Positions 25,301 to 38,028 of a stretch of DNA of 64,000 nucleotides are shown in pieces. Origin of the DNA: Puffinus mauretanicus (lineage: Eukaryota > Chordata > Aves > Procellariiformes > Procellariidae). Every line of letters begins with the position of its first letter. Positions within the stretch are counted from its first letter, which is position 1. The stretch is from the NCBI GenBank assembly GCA_023333565.1, contig JAJKFH010001679.1, forward strand, positions 620,001-684,000, written 5' to 3'. The position numbers and the translations under genes were made by a program. The notes under the pieces are model-generated. The model did not search any database. It was not told where the DNA came from and saw nothing but the letters and a program-made list of their open reading frames with translations.

Positions 25301-28300
25301 GTGATGACACTATTGTACTGAAACATATTATTTAGATTTTTTACGATCTTGCTGTCTTGTTATGACCACCATGCCTGCATGGTAATTGATCGTTCTACCA
25401 GTCTTATTCCTTCTGCAGATGTTATTAGCAATGGTTTCATACCTGCCTGTAAATCCTTGACAGGCCTTTTGGAAAGTGGTCCTTTCAAGACCTCCCTAGA
25501 AGGATCTTCCACTAATGAGGATTACACATTCACATCTAGATTTCAGATCTATCACTTAACTGGTCCTTAATCAGCTTAACTAGAGTTACTATAACTCTTT
25601 AAAATCAACATTATTACTCAAACTCTTGGGTTTTGCTAAGAATTATCATCAAAGCAAAGAGGTCAATTGCAGAAAGCTTGAGGCAGTTTCTTTAGATTTT
25701 AAGGAAAATCCTTATAAATCCTTATTTACTTCTAAATAAAAGTAGTATTATATAATCCCATGTAAAGGATTGTTTGATCTGCTCTATCGTCTTATATAAA
25801 TCATCTAATATTAAAGAAGACACTATTTCAGTTTACTGAAGAATGTAATTCAGCTTAGTTTTTTTGTTTCTCTTGTTCAGCCTTCCTTTTTCTTCTGCAA
25901 TGCAGAAGCAATGAGAGCTCTGAGATTTTTTTTAATCTTCAGTCAGTTACATCAAGTATCAAGGCATATGTTGATGCATATAATTAATAACAACAAATTT
26001 CATAATATCTGTATCATTACCACATAATATTATGTTATTACAGCTACTTCCCCTTTCTAATCACTCTATGATATTTGTAAAAGATTTATAGGTATTAAAG
26101 AGAAAAGTGACAGTTAGAAAGAAAGAAAAATAAGTTGGCATAAAACAGAACTGGAGAAAATATTTCCCTATATATCCATCTACTGAAAGGCCTAAACAGA
26201 AACTTAATTAATATTAATATTTTCCTTAGACAGAAAGTTTGAGGAGAGAAGGGAAATAAGATGACATTTGGTAAGATACTTAAGCCTAAAAAAGGTCCTG
26301 CTTTGATGAAATAATAGTTATTTTTGACATTTGTTTTTCCTCTGCCTTCTCTGCAATGCTAGATGTCTGATGATACTATGATTTAAATTGTTTGTTATAT
26401 TTCTAAATGTATCTACACTGTGTGTAGATTCAGTTTCAGATATGACAAAGAAGAAAGAGTAAAACCCTAAAGAGAGGAGCAGACATCTGTAAACTTTGTC
26501 GCAACAGCAGCTGAGATGTAGTCCAACATCACTGAGACCTAAAGATAAGATCAAGCCACAGCATTTTAGTTTAGGCACGTACAAAAAGACAAACACACAG
26601 ACAGTCTTAGATTTGAGTTTGGACTCATCCTTAATATGAAGCATTGATGTTGAAACAGAAATCTTCCCCTGAATGATTAAAATCCGTGGATTTCATGTAA
26701 GAATAAAATGACTGGCCTGTAAGACACTTCATCTCTTTACAGTCTCATCAGCTCTTATATGATAAACCAGGATAACAATGCTTCTTACTCAGAGGAGCTG
26801 TAAATGCTGAATGGAAAATTCACACTTTAATATGAGCCTTTTTTCTCTTTTGTCACTAGCCTGGTGTTAGCAGGAGAGTTATTTATGTAACATGAATAAC
26901 AGGTTGCTTATTAAAGAACTGATAATTTTTTTTTTCTAAGAGAGGTGGTCTTTTTCTGTAACCTTGGTTAAATTCTCTCTTGGGAGATTGCAGACAACCT
27001 GCCAAAAATTCCTCCAACAGTGTATTACCAGTCTTACTTGTGACTAGGGTTTCCAGGGGTGGAAACCAGCCTAACTAGCAGGCTCCACAAGAATGCATCA
27101 TCGCATAGCCCCAGCACAATACCTGCACCAGCTGGGATCAAAGTGGGAAGAGTGGAGGATGTTAAAGACTCTTTTGTCTCCTCAATAAAGACACTCCTGT
27201 TGCAGTGCTTTACTGTTCCCAGCCACATTTAACCTCTGAGCTGGCAGTGCTTTGTTCTTGTGTGAAATGATCTTCAAGCACATAACCCGCAGGACTCCAG
27301 AGACTCTAAAAAAACCTGTCTGTTTAAACATATATGCCAGTAAATAAAGGTGTGAATTTCTTCATGCGTATATGTATTAAGAAGCAGAGTTAACTGGATT
27401 ATAAGTGTACATATGTGATATTTAGTTAATTATAAGGACATTGTATGAATTTATAGTCATGGGAGGGCGTGAATGCTCTTTTTCCAGTGCTTAATTCTAC
27501 GGTGTTTTCCCTCTTCACCAGTGTCAATAATTACTTGTCTAATACTCATGAATAAACAACACTATTAAATGATGTTCTTAGTAAAGTTATAGTATTTCAG
27601 ATGCTAAAGAACCCAGTAAATCATCAAAAGACCTGAACAGTCAAATAAAACCCCAGTCCACAAAACACTTTTAGAAGTGATAGTCTACAGGCATTTTATG
27701 AAAAAAGTCAGATGAAAATGACAGATTAAATAAAATTTCAGTTTCAGAATTTCTCAGTGATTTAGAAACTAAGAGTTAAGTAAATCCAAACGTAAAAAAA
27801 AAACCCCTCACTTTTTTGACTAAATTGGGATTTGAATGAGATTTAGGCTTCACAAGTGTATTTTTGAGAAATGTCCACCTCACCCTTTATGTATCTGCAG
27901 TCCTAGAAATTCCTAAGGAGCAGAACTTCCCTGCAGAATTTCTCCTGCCTTAGCAGGAAAGAAACACACCTTGAATCTTTCTAACAGGGATTTCTGTGCC
28001 TTAAAACACTTATGGCATAATCTACTAATTAACACTAGCTGGCAAGGATGGTTGCTCACCAGACACAACAGCCACAGGTGTTTTTCTTCCACAGTATGGC
28101 AAGGGACAGAAGTTTTGATATAATATATTAGAGAACTCATGCAGAAACATGCCTCAGTTCCTTCTGCAGCATGAGAGACCCCAAACCCATATTTTCTGTC
28201 AGCCTGGAAAAGTCCTAACCACCCCACTATAGGCTATTCTGAAAAAAGAAAGAATTCCTTACATGATCTCTTAAACTATGTAAAAAGTATTTAATATAGG

Positions 28301-31300
28301 GCTATATTTAAGTATTCCCTGGTCCAGGCAGAGGGTGAAAGATTGACATATTTTTCCCTTTATGTGTACAAAAAATACAAATAGTCCTTGCATCCGTGAC
28401 CCAAACCTGGTCCTCCTTTCTGCCTGCATCACAGGACTCGAGACCTTCCCTCCATCTGGCTCTGTCAACGTCCCAGCTCTGTTTTCCAAAGCAACAGAGC
28501 AGCGATAGGAGGAATTTGGATGGAACTCTTCTCCAGCCCACCCCAGAACAGCCTGCTGATTAAGAACTTTGGCCTAGACCCCATTCGTGCTGAGAAAGGC
28601 CTTTTATCTGGGTTTCCTATACCTTTGGCAAACGTTTCAGGAACTGAGCTGTTGTACACAAAGGCCAAGTCCCTGCCTCCTCCCACTCTGGCCACCTTTT
28701 AAAAGGAGATTTATGTGTACGATCTCTTTGTTCTGCAGTTCAGCCTCAGTAATTTCTCATCCACAATATTCTACATTTTTAGCTTGAAATTACAAAAATT
28801 GCGAATGTGGACTTTTCTGTGGGCTGTTCGCTAGCCTATGGGATTCCCTTCAAAAGTAGGTGCAGTGATTAATTCACCACAGGCAGAATTGAAAAAGTGG
28901 TGTAAGTTATAAAACACAATCACTTTTTTCCCCTCGTCAGGAATTTAGCCCAAGGAAACAAGAAATATTAATGAAGTTTCTGACTGTGTCTTTTAGTAAC
29001 TTGATATTTGAGCAACTCATTTCTTCAGCTCCACTCTATGCCAATTTGCTTTGCTCTCTTTCCAGTCACTAAAGGTGTCTTTAATAAGCTTAAACATAAA
29101 TCACTTACATGTATGAGGTAATTATGTATGAAAAATCTGCATATTTTCTTTTGCTCTGGATTAAGGTGATTTGGAAAAAGATTTCTTATCAATTGCCACT
29201 GAATTCATCTAGAATTATTATTATTAATAGTTGAGTGTTTGAATCTGCTCAATATCTCCAGGCAAAATTTCTACTCATTTCAATTGATCCTGGCAGAATC
29301 AGGCCCCTTAATCTTTCACTTGTAGCAAATAAGGAGCTGCAGATAAGGGGAAAAAAAAAACCCTATTTGTGACATGCTGAGAAACTAATTGATACTTTCA
29401 GTAAATGGAGTTAATAAGTGAGTATGGGGAGGGGTGTGAGGCTGATGGATACTGATGTGAATGTCTGTATAATATGAGCTGTCATTTACATGCCCAAGGA
29501 CAACTTCTGGAATTGCTTATGGGAAGGGGAAGAGGAATAAATAAAATAAAGAGAAGATCATAACAGCCTCACAACAGTGTAAGGATTTAACACTGTAGTG
29601 TATATCTGCTGCATCAAAGTTCCTGTATGGCCATTTTCTCTTATTTAAATAATCTACTCTTTTTACAGTTTCTTCACACTTGTTTATATTTTTCATTCGT
29701 TTTCATTTAATATCAACTTGCAACTCCTAGATACTGTTGTGGTGAGATGGTTTTAGGAAGTGGGTTTGACCTCTAGAGTGTGAGGAAAATCTTGAATGCT
29801 ATTATTATCATTTTATACCACTGAAAAGTAGGCAGGCCCTTACAAAACTCAGTCTCCTATTTACAGCTACATGGCTACCCACATTAGCCATGAATCTAAC
29901 CTTAATGTATTAATACAACCAGCCTGACAAAGCATCTAATCTGAACTGTAGATGTGATTAAACTACAGAGTTATCAGAGGGAACCTCAGGAGACCATGCA
30001 GTCCTCCTCTGCCAAAGGCAGATACCATTAGCCCTCTGTCCTTCCTGGCAGTTGCTGAATTATCTTCTTCTATCTGAAACATTTCCAGTGATAAAAAATC
30101 CACAATTTACTTTTGAAATAGGTATGATGGGAATAATAAGGGAAGAATAAAAAGGGTAAGGACAATATAGTCAGACTGTAAGAGAGTTCACGTTTAACAG
30201 TCATAATGATTTGACTAACAGGAAAAATAAGGAAGACAAGGAGTCATTTAAGTGCTCCTTGTGGCTTCTTGTGCCAACAGAGACACCCTGCTGGCCCTTG
30301 CACGGCTCCAGAGGGACATACGTCTTATGTCATGTCTGTTAGTCCTGTGTGGGTGCCTCACATACCCAGGGGTCTTACCGGAGCACCATAAGCTTATGTG
30401 TAAACAACTGAACTGAAGCCCAACCAACTGCTTTATCTGCGAGCTGAATCAGTACCTAGGCTTCACTGACTTCATTGCCTGGCTCTCCTTTGACTGTAAT
30501 GGCAGCCTTGACTGCTGGCTGACATATGGACACTTATATATAGTCATCTCCGTTTGGATATCTCACTCCGTAGATGACTTCCTGAGCTTTGGCAAATGAG
30601 TGTAGAGATGACGTGTCGTGACAAGAAAAAGCATACATTCATGTGCAGCTGAATGGATTTCCTGTGTCACAGACATGCACTCACATTTGCATACATCAAA
30701 CCCTCGTTAGCAGGTCTTGTTATGCATTAAGATTCTTCTTTCTTATTCTTATAAAAATCACATCTTTTTGAAGTGGGCTGCCTTGTTCTGATTTTCAGCA
30801 AATGAGGAGAGTGCAGCCAGGTGACAGAGGTCTCATCTGTCTTTAACGGAATCATCACTTCAGCCACTTTAAATGAGTCATTAAGAACCAAACAGCTGAG
30901 ATTTTTTTCTGTTGCAGACTATGTTTGCCAACTGTACTGAATTAGATGCTCGCTTAGTAGGGGATTCCCACATCATCAGATAGGCAGGTACTACAGGTGC
31001 AAGACTGCATGATAAATGTTGCATGTAAAAATGTAATTATAATACTAAAATATTATACTACTTGAGACTCGTCTTTCTTTCTTTCTTTCCTGGAAATTGA
31101 CTGGGGTTTTTTCCTTTTTTTTTCTGTATTATACTATGAAGTTATCAGTTGTAATGTATTTGTAGTGGATCTGGATGGAATTAAAGTGCTGCCACTCCAC
31201 CTCAGTCAAACCGATATGACGTTATAAATGCTCCTTTTACTCTGTAGACGTAAAAGCAAATAGCAATTAGAATATGAATCAATTGAATGGCACTATTAGA

Positions 31301-34300
31301 AAAGTTAAAGAACTTTAGAATCTGTGTTTTACAATATCTTTATCTCTTTGCATTTTGTTTAACCAGGGAACACAGAGAGAAGCTTAAGGAAGCCCAGTAA
31401 CAGTTTAACATGTACTGATTTATGCCATTGAGTCCTACTTGTTGATTAACTTTAATGTTTCCTAGTTTCACTCTACAGAAAAAAGAATTAGATGGAAAGT
31501 GTGGTAAAATAGAATCTCTCGTTCCTTCCCTTGAGGAGGAAATGTGTAAAAAATGAATATTTTGGTGGATTTTAGGATGTACAATTTCAGTTGCAACCAT
31601 ATGAAAAATACCCAATGTTCGAGGGGTTGAAGAGAAGGGGACAAGGAAAGAGGAGAGTTACATAGGAATGTTGACATTTTAGAAGCCTGACTTTAGTCTT
31701 GAGTTTCCTTGTGAAACTTGGGCAGCTAGGCATTGCATTCTGAGAGCCAGCAATGCTATTAGCTGGAGACTTAGCCAAAGCTTCAAACACAGTCAGCTCC
31801 TACTGATGATTTAAGGAGATTTCAGGGTGAATCAGCTTACTTTGGCCCTGTGCCCAGAGCAGATTTTACCCTCGCTGGCATGCTTAAAGCTTCAACTGAC
31901 TTCTGCAAAAGCTTTGGGTACAAGTGTTTAGGTTCACTTTGCCACTCTAGGATTTGTAAAGACTTGTCTGAGGTTGACTACAAAGCTTCATTCTTCCTAG
32001 GCAAAATCTTGAATAATAACCTGGAGTCCCATTCATTTGGCCAGTACTCAATTCCTGAGGCACAGTCAGCATTCACGTTTGCTCCTAGGTCCGACTTAAA
32101 GTTCTCACTTCCCCAGTGGGTTTAGTGTATCCCCATTCCTTTGATTAATGCAGCCTCCGCCACAGGTTGCCAGAGAGAAAGAGAAGAGAAAAATGGAAAT
32201 AAATACCACAGGCCAAATTTTGCTATCATCTAAGAACCAGTTTTACAAATCATTATCCTACTCCCCAGTAACGACTGGTCTTCATTTTAATGTTCTGTCA
32301 TCGCAGCCTTTACTGATCGAGCGCTAATACTGCACTTATTATTTCAATGATTCTCCGTCATAAAAACACTTCCCTGACTCAGCTTGTAACACTGTCCACC
32401 CCTAGACACTTGCAGCTCTGTCCTCAAATTATTGTGCTCTCTGTTCCTGTGCATTGATTGTCTCCTGTGAGGGCCAAGCCAGCAGAACACATTGGGCAAG
32501 TTTACAGCTGATCTTGGGCTCTCTTGTTTCGCTTACCTAGGAACTGCAAAAGTTTTGGCCACTCAGATATTTCTGCTCACGAGAAAAGGATCTTCTAAAA
32601 TAATGATCCAATCACTCAGTAATATGTTGTTTCAGTCTACAAAGATACTGTTAATATGTCTTTAAGTAATGAAATTCAGTATTTGCTCCTAGGGTAAAGA
32701 ATGTCTCTAGCTGGATGCCAAATAAATGTCATTTCTCCACAGTACAAGCCTAATGCAAGACACCTTCTTTGATATCTTTGGCTTGCAGATACTTGATCAG
32801 CTCCTGTAGGTGCTGGGAATGCTTCAGTGTGACAGTGGAAACTTTAGGTAGGAAAGGATTATCAGTGGGAGGAAAGAACTTTTTCATTTATTTCCAGTGT
32901 AAAAAGGGGGTAGAAGGGATACCCTGGAGAAATATAGTCTGAAATGGGTTATTTATTATATCAGCTGGCATTTCTGAATCCTTGGCCTAGCTTCCAGCTT
33001 AACTCTGATGAAACCTTTCTCACTGTCAGCAGGGACATCTCTGACTAGCATGACAGAAAAATCACCATGTCCTTTTCTACTGAAAATGTAAAGGTACTTT
33101 ATTTCAAAAGTTCAATAAATCAAGATTGTACTAATCACAAGCAGGAAACATCCAGCAACAAGCTTTAAAAATCTTTTTTCAGTACTTTTTTCAACCATTT
33201 TCACATTCATCTTGAAATTATGACAACATAACTGCAAATCTCTGCTTTCTCTTTGATGCATTTACATGTAGGAACATCATTGTCTCAGAATAAAGATCCT
33301 GGGGGACTGTTACTACTGCGTGTCGGGGCTCCCAGAACCTCGCCAGGACCACGCACACTGCTGCGTTGAAATGGGGCTCAGCATGATCAAAACTATCAGG
33401 TAATGTTGGGTTTTTTTCCTTTTTCTTCATCTTGTTTCATTGTTTCTGACAATGTGTTCAGCGTCCTGAACTTCTTATCTGAGAATGCTATTACTAGACA
33501 AGTAATTCCTATGGTGATCCAGAGACCTCAGGATTATCACTGTGAAAAGGGCAGGACTTCTTCAATCCACGTAATGCGTGGGAACAAATACTAAATGCAT
33601 TTTATTAACCTGTGCTGTTTCAGAGCAACACAATAGCTGTGTGTGCATTGAGGGCGATAGGTTTCACGGATCTTAACAGTTCTTACTTTGTACTGTTGTC
33701 CTTTTTAAGAGGAGGTTGATGATGAGGAGACTGAATCGCTTCCAATAATCCCTTTAATAAAATATAACAACAATATAAACACTAACTAGACATCTGTGGC
33801 AATAGTTTAGATTGGAAACTAGCTCATAGACAAACTCATAAGCACTAAGATTTGCCAAATGAGCAAATTTTACTTGTTAAATTAGGTTGGTGTTTAAATC
33901 CACAAGGGCTGGAAATGTTTTAAGTACGGGATGTGTTCCCATCATGTAAATATAGTCGTGTTGCTGATAGATTACTGTATTTTGATACAATCAGGATTAA
34001 TAGTAACAATGTTTCAGCAGTCCACGTATAGAGCTTGTCCAAGGAGTTACTGTGACAGTGGCCAACATCTAATGCTCTGAGAGAGGTTTTCTCCATCTTT
34101 TTTATCCTCTATATCAATGTTGCTGAGTTCCCCTTTTCCAAATCCCTCTTACATTGCTGTCTTCCCTAAAACATTGTTGCCTAACCTGAGCGCTCTCCTC
34201 TTTCCATGGATGTTTTGCTGTCCAATCTCTTTGTCTGCTTCTTTTCCAGATTGCTTTCCTCCTTTAATGTGAGTGTGTCTCATTACATACAGCAGACAGT

Positions 34301-37300
34301 TAATGCGTACTGCAGCTACGTTACTGAGATCTTAATAGAAAAAGAATTTGACAAAAATTAATTAATGGAAAATGTAACTGAATAATGATTATACAACAAT
34401 GATCTCTAAGAAGATTGGATTCAATTATCACAGACTAAATGTTGCACAAAGTAATCAATATTTTGATTCTGGAATCCCCACCGTGAAAGTGAAACATGAA
34501 TTAGAGAACATAAACAGATGAAAAAAGCTACCAGCATTGTTAAAAATTCTTGGAGACACACATCAAATCATTTGCATTTGCTTGGTGATACTATCTGCAG
34601 CAAACCCATTGTAAGTCATTTTTCTTCTAAGACAGTAAACGTCTCTGAATCTCCTTACACGTGTGGAAGTCTCTAACACCCCGGTGCCCTTTTATGAACC
34701 GGGTCTCAAAGGCAGTAATCCAGTAGAAATGGTACTGTAGTCCTAGTATTTTAAATGACAGTTATATTCGGTGAGAGCTGAGAAACCATTAGGACTTTGG
34801 TCACCCCAGGCTAATTCAGTTCAGATTGCCTGCAATTTATTTGATAATCTCAGTATCTGAATTTCTGGCCATTCAACGAACACCATTTTTTCCACAAGCT
34901 TTTCTGTCCAAAGAATAGGAGCCTTATGTTACTTATCTTAATGTGTACTCATATAGTTCACAAGGAGGACCAATGTTTCCATAGGATATTACAAATACTT
35001 CAGTCCACATTTCTAAGAGAATTTGGAGTTATCTGCAGTCTATTAATTAGAACTTAAATTAGTAGATATCTTTCACAGTTAAAATGAAAAAAACCCCTTT
35101 CTTTAGAAAATTGAGTTTCTACTATATAGGTCACTGCAGAATTTGATCAGATCTGAAACCTGCTAGAAATGACATTTGATGATTATAAAATTTTTTATCT
35201 TCATCTGAAGATTTCACAAATAAATTTTTTGTATGTCCAAAATAACAGGGAGATGATCCAAGACATGAGAAACCATCATTCAGACTTCACAATTATATTG
35301 AAGTTACATAGACAAACTCAAAGCCTTCTTGCAAATCAGAGGATATTTACAGGAAATTTCCAAAAATTTCAGTACTCATAAAGCCTACATCAACAGTTGT
35401 TTCTTCTCCCTCTTGCGGAGCTACATCTTAGCTGTTAAATCTTAGCTATATTTTAGCTCAGGCACTTAGCCTAGCTTAAGAATTAGACATTAAAACAAAA
35501 CCCGGTATTTATGCTACAACATCCCACCTATAATTGGGATTTAGACACCTAGATCGTGGAGAACAATCCAGGTACTTTTAGAACTCCCGATTCTTGTACC
35601 GGTTTAAATTCTTTATGCAATTAATGTAGAAGGAAGCATTACATTAGGCAAACCAGATTTCCCCCTGCAAGTCCCCCAAGATTCCTGTTCTCTCCATTGA
35701 CAGCAGGTAGTTGGTAACATTGCAAGGATCAGTACCAACACTTCTGATGAGAAAGTGCCCAAAAATTTAACATCTCAGGGTACCATTTCTGAATTTTCCT
35801 TCTAGTTGTCTTGATGACTGCATGGTCAGCAGGAATTGAACAAGAATTTCAAATCTATTCATTACACAACATGTAAAATAAATCTACATGGACAGATTGA
35901 CTCACAAGGGACTTCTGACTGTTTTAATACAACTTGTATCCATACAGATAAAGTGTCAAATTATTGTTAATTCAGACTCTACAATTGGATCTTAAGCTCA
36001 TATACCAAGGATCTAGACTTCGTATATGCTGCTCCACTTCTCTCTTTGCAGATGTAAGGAACTGTTTGGGACACAACAAAACAATCCAAGATCATTATTT
36101 CCTCGGTAATGATTTTTTGCATCACGGTGTCTTGTTACAAATCTTAAAAAAGAAAAGCTATTACTGTTATTCTACTCTGTCTTCTTGTACATTGCTCCCT
36201 TAACCATGGAGCACAATTGAAATACAACTTTCAGCCATGGGAAGCTTCCATGAAATCTGATATTTACTCTAAAGCAGGGAAGCTTTGCCCCATCACATTT
36301 GTGCATGAGCAGGAATCCTAACTCCAGCTGTCTTGCAAAACCAAACCTCTTGTAAATTCTCTTTAGCTGCAGTTGGAAACACAAATTGAAATAAAAACAA
36401 CAAGCTCTTCACAATGGTTCATTTATTTAGCTGGTTCTCATATTTTTTTTCACATGCAGCGTAATTCTTCCTCGTATTTAGTTTTATTGTATTAATGCCT
36501 GTCTGTACTGACAGTTGATAGAAATGAGATACTAGTGGAATGTTTAGTCATCAGATAATAATGTTTCATTTTAACAGTTATCACTCAAGCTAAATGGGTG
36601 TCAGAGATAACATTCAGGGAGACTAAATCTGCAACTCTCTTACCTACAAAAAAGAGCAGACATCTTATTTTTATCTTTATGTCTCTATGGGGAGGGAAAG
36701 ATTTGTAAGAAGAAAGCGGTCATCGGCATTTTCATTGCGTGTTACTGAAATTCCAAAGCTGTGTTGGAGTGCCAGATGGATAGGATTATGGATGGGATTT
36801 GTGATAAAATTCAGGATGGAGATATCTATTTGCTGACAGTCAAATATGGAACATAGGCTTAAGACCTAACAATAAAATGAGGTTAGATTTGAGACAATTG
36901 CCTCCTCAAATATATTAAAATGGATGTAAAATAGGTAAGAGAAAGATATAGAACATAAAAGTAATTCTGAACTGAGATAATTTCTAAATATCACATTATG
37001 CTCCAGAAAGAGATTATTGGTGTTTTCAATTCTTTGGGTTGGGCTGTAAGGAGAGAAATAGCAACGTAAAGCACAGTGAGGGAAGTTCAGAGGGAAAGTG
37101 AGGTAAAGGAGAAAGGAGAGGAAGCATGAAAGAAAGTGGAAGTAGAGGAAGGACTGTGAAGAAAATAATCATAAAGAAGAGGAGAGAGTACTTCCACAGC
37201 AGAAATTATAGAGCATAGTCTGTCAAAGTCAAGACCGAGATGAGAATAATGAATCTTGATGTGGTGGTCTCATTTTAAAAAGTTTGTTAAACATTTTTAT

Positions 37301-37936
37301 AAGGGTTCAGGGAAAAGTCACAAAATTTGTGAAGCAGAAGCACCTTTAAAATAAGAGAATTGAGAAGCTTGATCTGTTTAGCTGAGCAAATAAAAGGATT
37401 GAGAAGTTATTTGGTAACAGCACATAAAAAAATTTATGGGGAGAAAACATTAGATTTAAAAATGGGTGATAGTATTACTAAGAGAAGCAATGGCTTTTGT
37501 GTCCCTCAGTGTTTTCAAATCAAAACTGAATTTCTTCCTAAAGTAAATACTTCCATCAGGCACAAGTTACTGGAACACAAACAAGCACGAATGGGTAAAA
37601 TGTACGAGCCCATGTGGCACATGTCCTTATTCCTAAAATTCCTGTGATTGGGAAGAGCAGGGAAGGGAGGTTGTGTGAGGCCCAGCTCCTCAAGGACTCA
37701 CTCACATGGTGTAACAATGGAAATCCAACAACAATACACATAACGGTGGAAATTCAAACAAACCTTTATGTCGTGGTTTACCCAGCAGACAGCCAAACCC
37801 CACGCAGCCGCTTGCTCACTCCCGCCCCCGCCAGTGGGACGAGGAGAGAATTGGAAGGGTAAGAGTGAGAAAATGGGGTATCTATCTCATGGGTTGAGAT
37901 AAAGGCAGTTTAATAGAACAGAAAAGGAAGGCAAAA

Positions 37937-38028
<92 letters not shown>

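Larger units (their letters stand above)
22212..33271 (+). other. ADCY8: ADCY8 intron 3 (11.1 kb)
   Basis: The intron is bounded by gtgagt and acatgtag. It contains a 0.76-kb ancient antisense CR1 relic (24858-25620), a shorter antisense CR1 relic (about 29978-30115), a GC-richer stretch near 28420-28700 with no recognisable product, an unexplained CpG-containing segment at 30250-30620, and a TTTC tract at 31072-31090. No exon is seen. Confidence 0.85.

Noticed and set aside
37360..37647. 95-codon open frame
   Set aside because: It lies in a decayed CR1 relic, and the frame does not match the element's own ORF2.
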